Assembly (NCBI GenBank): GCA_026004615.1 | Contig: BPJM01000002.1 | Location: 124,001 to 188,000 of the forward strand | Length of the DNA: 64,000 nt | From: Planctomycetota bacterium | Lineage (GTDB): Bacteria > Planctomycetota > J058 > J103 | Reading direction: 5' to 3' | In this document: positions 59,403-64,000 of the stretch, one piece after another | Numbering within the stretch: the first letter of the stretch is position 1 | Layout of the letters: each line of letters begins with the position of its first letter | Program-made: the position numbers and the translations under genes | Notes under the pieces: model-generated | Told to the model about the DNA's origin: nothing | The model's database searches: none | Seen by the model: the letters and a program-made list of their open reading frames with translations, nothing else

Positions 59403-60554
59403 ATGATCGATACGCTCGAGTTCAGCGAGGAGGAACGGATGGTCCGCGAGCTGGTCGCGGACTTCGTCGCCAGGGAGCTGCGCCCCATCGCCGTCGAGCT
59501 GGATCTCGAGCAGCGGTTTCCGCGCGAGCTGTTCCGCCGCATGGGCGAGCTGGGCATCCTGGGGATCCCCTTTCCGGAGGAGATCGGCGGCGCCGGAGGC
59601 AACTGGGTCAGCTATTGCCTGGCGGTCGAGGAGGTCGCCAAGGTCTGCGGCTCGACCGCGCTGGGACTGGCGGCGGCGGTCTCCCTCGGCATCGGCCCCA
59701 TCGCCAGCTTCGGCAACGAGGAGCAGCGGCGGCGCTACCTGCCGGCCCTGCTGAGCGGCGACAAGCTCGCCGCCTTCGGGCTCACCGAGCCGGATGCGGG
59801 CTCGGACGCGGGCGGCAGCATGCGCACGCGCGCCGTGCGGGACGGCGAGGACTGGGTGCTCCATGGAGCCAAGTACTGGATCACCAACGGCTGCCACGCC
59901 GATGTCTTCGTCGTCACCGCGATCACCGACCCCGAACGCGGCACCAAGGGCATCTCCAACTTCATCGTCGAGCGCGGCATGCCGGGCTTCAGCACCCATC
60001 CGATCAAGGACAAGCTCGGCATGCGCAGCTCGGACACCGCGGAACTGGTGTTCGAAGGGGTGCGGGTGCCGGCGGCGAACCTGGTCGGCGAGCGCGGTCA
60101 GGGCTTCGTCAACTTCCTCAAGACGCTGGACGGCGGCCGCATCGTCATCGGGGCGCTGTCGCTGGGCCTGGCGGAGGGCGCGTACGAGCGCGCCCGCGCC
60201 TACGCCCGCGAGCGCAAGGCGTTCGGGGTGCCCATCGCCCAGCACCAGGCGATCGCCTTCAAGCTCGCCGACATGGCGACCCGCATCCACGCCGCCCGAC
60301 TGCTCGTGTACCACGCCGCGCGGCTCAAGGACGCCGGGCGGCCGTTCAAGAAGGAGGCGGCGATGGCGAAGCTGTTCGCCAGCGAGACCGCCTACCAGGT
60401 CACCAAGGAGGCGATCCAGATCCACGGCGGGGTGGGCTACTGCCGCGAGTACGAGGTGGAGCGGATGTTCCGCGACGCCAAGCTGTGCGAGATCGGCGAG
60501 GGCACCAGCGAGATCCAGCGGCTGGTCATCTCGCGGGCGCTGCTCGCGGAGTAG
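59403..60554 (+). CDS. Acyl-CoA dehydrogenase
   Basis: 383 residues from ATG 59403. Full ACAD fold: EEERMVRELVADFVARELRPIAVELD, FGLTEPDAGSDAGGSMRTRAV (FAD site), WITNGCHADVFVVTAIT, GMRSSDTAELVFEGVRVPAANLVGERGQGF, FGVPIAQHQAIAFKLADMA, and QIHGGVGYCREYEVERMFRDAKLCEIGEGTSEIQRLVISR with the catalytic Glu in GEGTSEIQ. It oxidises an acyl-CoA to the 2-enoyl form with an electron-transfer flavoprotein. Short-chain or glutaryl/isovaleryl type cannot be told apart here. First of an ACAD - MBL - thiolase series. Confidence 0.9.
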   Translation: MIDTLEFSEEERMVRELVADFVARELRPIAVELDLEQRFPRELFRRMGELGILGIPFPEEIGGAGGNWVSYCLAVEEVAKVCGSTALGLAAAVSLGIGPIASFGNEEQRRRYLPALLSGDKLAAFGLTEPDAGSDAGGSMRTRAVRDGEDWVLHGAKYWITNGCHADVFVVTAITDPERGTKGISNFIVERGMPGFSTHPIKDKLGMRSSDTAELVFEGVRVPAANLVGERGQGFVNFLKTLDGGRIVIGALSLGLAEGAYERARAYARERKAFGVPIAQHQAIAFKLADMATRIHAARLLVYHAARLKDAGRPFKKEAAMAKLFASETAYQVTKEAIQIHGGVGYCREYEVERMFRDAKLCEIGEGTSEIQRLVISRALLAE

Positions 60555-60583
60555 TCGCTGGCAGAGCGGGCGGGGGCAGGGCG

Positions 60584-61450
60584 GTGCGCATCGAGCTGGG
60601 CGGCGGCACGGTGGTGGAGGTGCTGCGGGACGGGGTGTTCCGGCTCGATGGCGGCGCCATGTTCGGGGTGGTGCCGAAACCGCTGTGGAGCCGGCGCAAG
60701 CCCTCCGACGAGCGCAACCGCATCCGGCTGGGGCTCAACTGCCTGCTGGTCCGCGCGGGCGGTCGCATGGCGCTGGCCGACACCGGCATCGGCCAGGGCT
60801 GGTCGGACAAGCTCCGCGATATCTACGGGATCGAGCGCGAGCCGGGACTGGAGACGGAGCTGCGGCGGCGCGGCCTCGATCCCGAGGAGCTGGAGCTGGT
60901 GGTGCTGACCCACCTGCACTTCGACCACGCCGGCGGCAACACCCGCCCCCTGGAGGATGGCACCCTGGTGCCGAGCTTCCCGCGCGCGCGCTACGTGGTG
61001 CAGCACGGCAATCTGTACGAGGAGGCGCTGGCGCCCAACGAGCTGCGGCGCGCCAGCTACCTGCCCCGCACCTTCATGCCGGTGCTGGAGGCTGGTCTGT
61101 TCGCCCCGGTGCGGGGCGATGCGGAGCTGTGGCCGGGGCTCGAGGTGGTGCTGACGCGCGGGCACGCCCTCTGGCACCAGAGCATCCTGGTGCGGGGAGC
61201 GGAGCGGACGCTGTTCTATCCGGGTGACCTGGTCCCGACCGCGGCGCACCTGGACCCGCCCTACATCATGGCCTACGACCATCTGCCGCTCGAGACGCTG
61301 GCCAACAAGAAGCGGTGGCTCGGACAGGCGGCGGCCGAGCGCTGGCTGATCGTGCTGGAACACGAGGACACCGCTCCGCTCGGGCGGGTGGTACGCGATG
61401 GCGAGCGGTTCCGCTGGGAGCCGCTGGAGCCGGGGGAGGTGTCGGGGTGA
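60584..61450 (+). CDS. Metallo-beta-lactamase-fold hydrolase
   Basis: 288 residues from GTG 60584. The MBL signature THLHFDHAGG gives the HxHxDH zinc ligands; GHALWHQSILV, YPGDLVPTAAHLDPPY and LEHEDTA supply the other His/Asp ligands. NCLLVRAGGRMALADTGIG is the strand before the first site. The order is that of the lactonase/YflN-type branch. It may hydrolyse a thioester, lactone or other ester made by the neighbouring acyl-CoA enzymes. The stop overlaps the thiolase start (GTGA). Confidence 0.85.
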   Translation: MRIELGGGTVVEVLRDGVFRLDGGAMFGVVPKPLWSRRKPSDERNRIRLGLNCLLVRAGGRMALADTGIGQGWSDKLRDIYGIEREPGLETELRRRGLDPEELELVVLTHLHFDHAGGNTRPLEDGTLVPSFPRARYVVQHGNLYEEALAPNELRRASYLPRTFMPVLEAGLFAPVRGDAELWPGLEVVLTRGHALWHQSILVRGAERTLFYPGDLVPTAAHLDPPYIMAYDHLPLETLANKKRWLGQAAAERWLIVLEHEDTAPLGRVVRDGERFRWEPLEPGEVSG

Positions 61451-62655
61451 GCCGGGAGGTGTGGGTCCTGGAGGCGCGGCGGACGCCCATCGGCCGGTTC
61501 TGCGGGGCGCTGGCGCCGCTCGGGGCGGTGGACCTGGGGGTCGCTGCCGTGCGCGGGCTGGCGGCGGCGCTGGCGCCGCGCTGGGAGGGCGGCGCCGCCG
61601 GGGTGCTGCGCGAGGTCGAGCAGACGATCTTCGGCGTCGCGCGCCAGGCCGGGCTCGGCCCCAACCCCGCGCGCCAGATCGCGGTCCGCGCGGGCGTGCC
61701 CGTCGAGCGGCCGGCCTGGACGGTCAACATGGCGTGTGCGAGCGGGCTCAAGGCGGTCGCCCTCGGTGCCGCCGCCATCCTGGCCGGGGAGGCGGAGCTG
61801 GTGCTGGCGGGAGGCACCGAGAGCATGACCAACGTGCCGCACCTGTTGCCCGGGCTGCGGCGCGGCAGCCGCCTGGGTCATCTCGAGGTGCCGGACGCCA
61901 TGTACCGGGACGGCTTCGCCTGCCCGCTGGCGGGGATGCTCATGGGGGAGACCGCCGATCTGCTCGCGCGCGAGCGCGGCATCGATCGCGCGCGCTGCGA
62001 TGCGTGGGCGGCCCAGAGCCAGCAGCGCTGCGAGCGGGCGCGGCGCAGCGGGCGGTTCGCGCGCGAGATCGTGCCGGTCGAGCTGCCTGCCGCACCGGGC
62101 GCCGCGCCGGTGCGCGTGCTGGCGGACGAGCACCCGCGCGACGGCGTCACGCCCGAAAAGCTCGCCCAGCTGCCGCCCGTCTTCGGCGCCTACGGGGTGA
62201 CCACCGCCGGCAATGCGAGCGGGATCAACGACGGGGCGGCGGCGGTGCTGTTGGCCGAGGCGGGCTGGGCGCGGGCGCGGGGGCTCGAGCCGCTGGCGCG
62301 GCTGGGGGCGTGGGCGGAGGCGGCGCTGGAGCCCGAGCGCATGGGGCTGGGCCCGGTGCCGGCGGTGCGCCGCCTGCTCGCGCGCACCGGATGCGGGCTC
62401 GAGGCCTACGAGCAGATCGAGCTGAACGAGGCGTTCGCGGCGCAGGTGCTCGCCTGCGTGGACGAACTCGGGCTCGATCCCGAGCGGGTCAACCCCGACG
62501 GCGGGGCGATCGCGCTCGGACACCCGATCGGCTGCACGGGGGCGCGGCTCGTCACCACGCTGGCGCACGGGCTTGCGGTTCGGGGGGGGCGCCGGGGACT
62601 GGTGACGCTGTGCGTGTCCGGCGGTCTGGGCATGGCGCTGGAGCTGTGCCGCTGA
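61447..62655 (+). CDS. Acetyl-CoA acyltransferase (thiolase)
   Basis: 402 residues from GTG 61447. Thiolase motifs: [42 protein letters not shown] (nucleophile Cys), [79 protein letters not shown] (His) and [16 protein letters not shown] (second Cys). It cleaves 3-ketoacyl-CoA or condenses two acetyl-CoA. The preceding MBL gene overlaps by four bases, so translation is coupled. Confidence 0.92.
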   Translation: MSREVWVLEARRTPIGRFCGALAPLGAVDLGVAAVRGLAAALAPRWEGGAAGVLREVEQTIFGVARQAGLGPNPARQIAVRAGVPVERPAWTVNMACASGLKAVALGAAAILAGEAELVLAGGTESMTNVPHLLPGLRRGSRLGHLEVPDAMYRDGFACPLAGMLMGETADLLARERGIDRARCDAWAAQSQQRCERARRSGRFAREIVPVELPAAPGAAPVRVLADEHPRDGVTPEKLAQLPPVFGAYGVTTAGNASGINDGAAAVLLAEAGWARARGLEPLARLGAWAEAALEPERMGLGPVPAVRRLLARTGCGLEAYEQIELNEAFAAQVLACVDELGLDPERVNPDGGAIALGHPIGCTGARLVTTLAHGLAVRGGRRGLVTLCVSGGLGMALELCR

Positions 62656-62689
62656 GAGCACCGCGCGCGCAGGGCGGCGGCGCGGGGGT

Positions 62690-63982
62690 ATGCCGGCCCG
62701 GGGGCGCCGGTACTTGCCGCAGGTGGCTGCGCGCGCTACGCTCCAGGCCGCGCAGCCTTGTGAGCTGGGGATCGAATCCGTGCGCATCGGTGCCGCCGCC
62801 GAGGCGGGCGAGGCGCTGGAGCGGGTGCTGGAGCGCGTGCTGGAGCGCGCGCGGGCGCCGCTCGGCGGGGCACGCCCGGACCTGGGGCTGTTGTGGCTGA
62901 CCTCCCACCATGCCCCGGCTGCGGCCTGGGCGCTGGAACGGGTGCGGGCGGCGAGCGGCGTCCGCACGCTGCTCGGCTGCAGCGCCGAGGGGGTGATCGG
63001 GGGCGAGCACGAGCTGGAGCGGCGCCCGGCGGTGGCGCTGTGGCTGGCCTCGCTGCCCGGCGCCGCGGTCCGCCCGCTACGGCTCGCACCGGCGGAGCTG
63101 CAGGCGCTGGCCGCCCGCGGTGAAGAGCCCGGCGCAGAGGCGGCGTGGGCAGCGGCGCTGGGGATGGCGAGCAGCGCGGCGGAGGACCGTCCCGCGGCGC
63201 TGCTGGTGCTCGGCGAACCGTTCACGCTCGATGCCGAGGCGCTGCTCGAGGGACTCCACCGTTACCTGCCCGGCGTGCCGCTGCTCGGAGGCATGGCGAG
63301 CGGCGGGTACGGACCCGGCGCGAACATCCTGCTGCTCGATGGCGAGGTGTACACCGACGGCCTGGTCGGGGTCGCGCTCGGCGGGGCGCTGCGGGTGCAG
63401 GCGGTGATCTCGCAGGGCTGCCGGCCACTCGGCCGGCCGCTGGTGGTGACGCGGGCCGAGGGCAACGTGATCCGCGCGCTCGCCGGCCGGCCGCCGCTGG
63501 AGCAGTTGCGCCGCCTGGTGCAGGAGCTGCCCGAGCGCGAGCAGCGCCTGCTCAGGCGGGGGCTGTTCATCGGGCGGGTCATCGACGAGCGCAAGCACGC
63601 CTTCGGCCGCGGCGACTTTCTGGTCCGCAACGTCATCGGCATCGATCCGGACTCGGGCGCGATGGCGGTCGCCGAGCCGATGCGGGCCGGGATCACGGTT
63701 CAGTTCCACGTCCGCGATGCCGACAGCGCGGATGAAGATCTGCGCCAGCTGCTGGCGCCCCAGGCGGCCGACCCGCCCCGCGGGGTAGTGTTGTTCTCGT
63801 GCAACGGGCGCGGCACCCGCATGTACCGCGCACCCGATCACGACCTGCGGGTGATACGCGAGCTGTTGGGCGCGGTGCCGGTGGCGGGGTTGTTCTGCGC
63901 GGGCGAGTTGGGGCCGATCGGGGGGCGCAACTTCATCCACGGCTATACCGCGAGCCTGGCGCTGTTTCGGTCGCCGCCATGA
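62690..63982 (+). CDS. FIST-domain sensory protein
   Basis: 430 residues from ATG 62690; the first 30 residues look non-coding-like, so GTG 62780 ([20 protein letters not shown]) may be the true start. [49 protein letters not shown] and [125 protein letters not shown], and [15 protein letters not shown] plus [27 protein letters not shown]. The family is thought to sense amino-acid-like small ligands, often upstream of kinases or phosphatases. Here it stands alone; the next gene overlaps its stop (ATGA). Confidence 0.85.
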   Translation: MPARGRRYLPQVAARATLQAAQPCELGIESVRIGAAAEAGEALERVLERVLERARAPLGGARPDLGLLWLTSHHAPAAAWALERVRAASGVRTLLGCSAEGVIGGEHELERRPAVALWLASLPGAAVRPLRLAPAELQALAARGEEPGAEAAWAAALGMASSAAEDRPAALLVLGEPFTLDAEALLEGLHRYLPGVPLLGGMASGGYGPGANILLLDGEVYTDGLVGVALGGALRVQAVISQGCRPLGRPLVVTRAEGNVIRALAGRPPLEQLRRLVQELPEREQRLLRRGLFIGRVIDERKHAFGRGDFLVRNVIGIDPDSGAMAVAEPMRAGITVQFHVRDADSADEDLRQLLAPQAADPPRGVVLFSCNGRGTRMYRAPDHDLRVIRELLGAVPVAGLFCAGELGPIGGRNFIHGYTASLALFRSPP

Positions 63983-64000
63983 TCCGCTGGCTGCTCGGGG
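63979..64000 (+). CDS. Start of an overlapping gene, cut by the window end
   Basis: ATG 63979 overlaps the FIST stop as ATGA and opens MIRWLLG before the window ends. Overlap coupling is the only support; product unknown. Confidence 0.4.

Overview
The window is 64 kb of very GC-rich bacterial DNA, roughly three-quarters G+C by eye. Genes are tightly packed, with frequent GTG starts and many 4-bp stop/start overlaps (ATGA, GTGA). Gene content includes secreted FG-GAP and EF-hand calcium-binding proteins, a eukaryote-like Ser/Thr kinase, many lipoproteins, an RND pump and a GyrA of the [13 protein letters not shown] type. It fits a large-genome Gram-negative such as a planctomycete or a deep deltaproteobacterial/myxobacterial relative. 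That is inference: the window has no rRNA or tRNA to settle it.

Region by region. 0-2.5 kb is a scar: the 3' end of an IS3-type element whose transposase carries three 1-base deletions, then remnants of an AbiE toxin-antitoxin pair. 2.4-7.5 kb holds an endonuclease V-like DNA glycosylase, an alpha/beta-hydrolase lipoprotein, an EF-hand protein and a pectate-lyase-like lipoprotein. 7.7-14.5 kb is a TetR - TolC - membrane fusion protein - RND pump operon with a palindrome upstream of tetR; tolC is frameshifted. 14.7-17.9 kb has a TauE/SafE permease, a PHP-domain lipoprotein and, just upstream of the latter, an iodothyronine-deiodinase-like protein whose active site is encoded by an in-frame TGA followed by a SECIS-like hairpin (a probable selenoprotein). 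18.7-22.9 kb is a Ser/Thr kinase with a lamin-G-like C-terminus plus an anchored partner. 23.2-28.7 kb is an operon of an ABC ATPase, an ABC-2 permease fused to an FG-GAP repeat domain, a secreted FG-GAP protein and a small membrane protein. 28.8-33.3 kb is panB, panE, gyrA. 33.4-39 kb holds a VOC protein, a HEAT-repeat protein with a nucleoside phosphorylase, and an ECF sigma/anti-sigma operon. 39-42.2 kb (minus strand) holds sppA, rluD and a TPR-type membrane protein, all broken by single-base frameshifts.

43.1-48.3 kb is perhaps the most unusual part: two long coiled-coil proteins sharing a short motif, followed by a MamK-type bacterial actin, a lipoprotein and a small membrane protein, all on one strand. 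It looks like an undescribed cytoskeletal operon without other magnetosome genes. 48.4-53.5 kb has two aldehyde dehydrogenases and an enoyl-CoA hydratase. 55.1-56.5 kb is a tandem-ACT protein overlapping a diadenylate cyclase. 56.5-59.1 kb holds an HtrA protease and Lgt. 59.4-62.7 kb is an acyl-CoA dehydrogenase, MBL hydrolase, thiolase cluster. The window ends in a FIST sensor and the first codons of an overlapping gene.

The 48-63 kb stretch suggests an aerobic heterotroph degrading amino acids, aldehydes and acyl-CoAs. The many secreted Ca-binding and beta-propeller proteins, the kinase and the pump suggest extensive envelope and sensing functions. Frameshifts concentrated in otherwise well-conserved genes mean part of the sequence may carry assembly indels.
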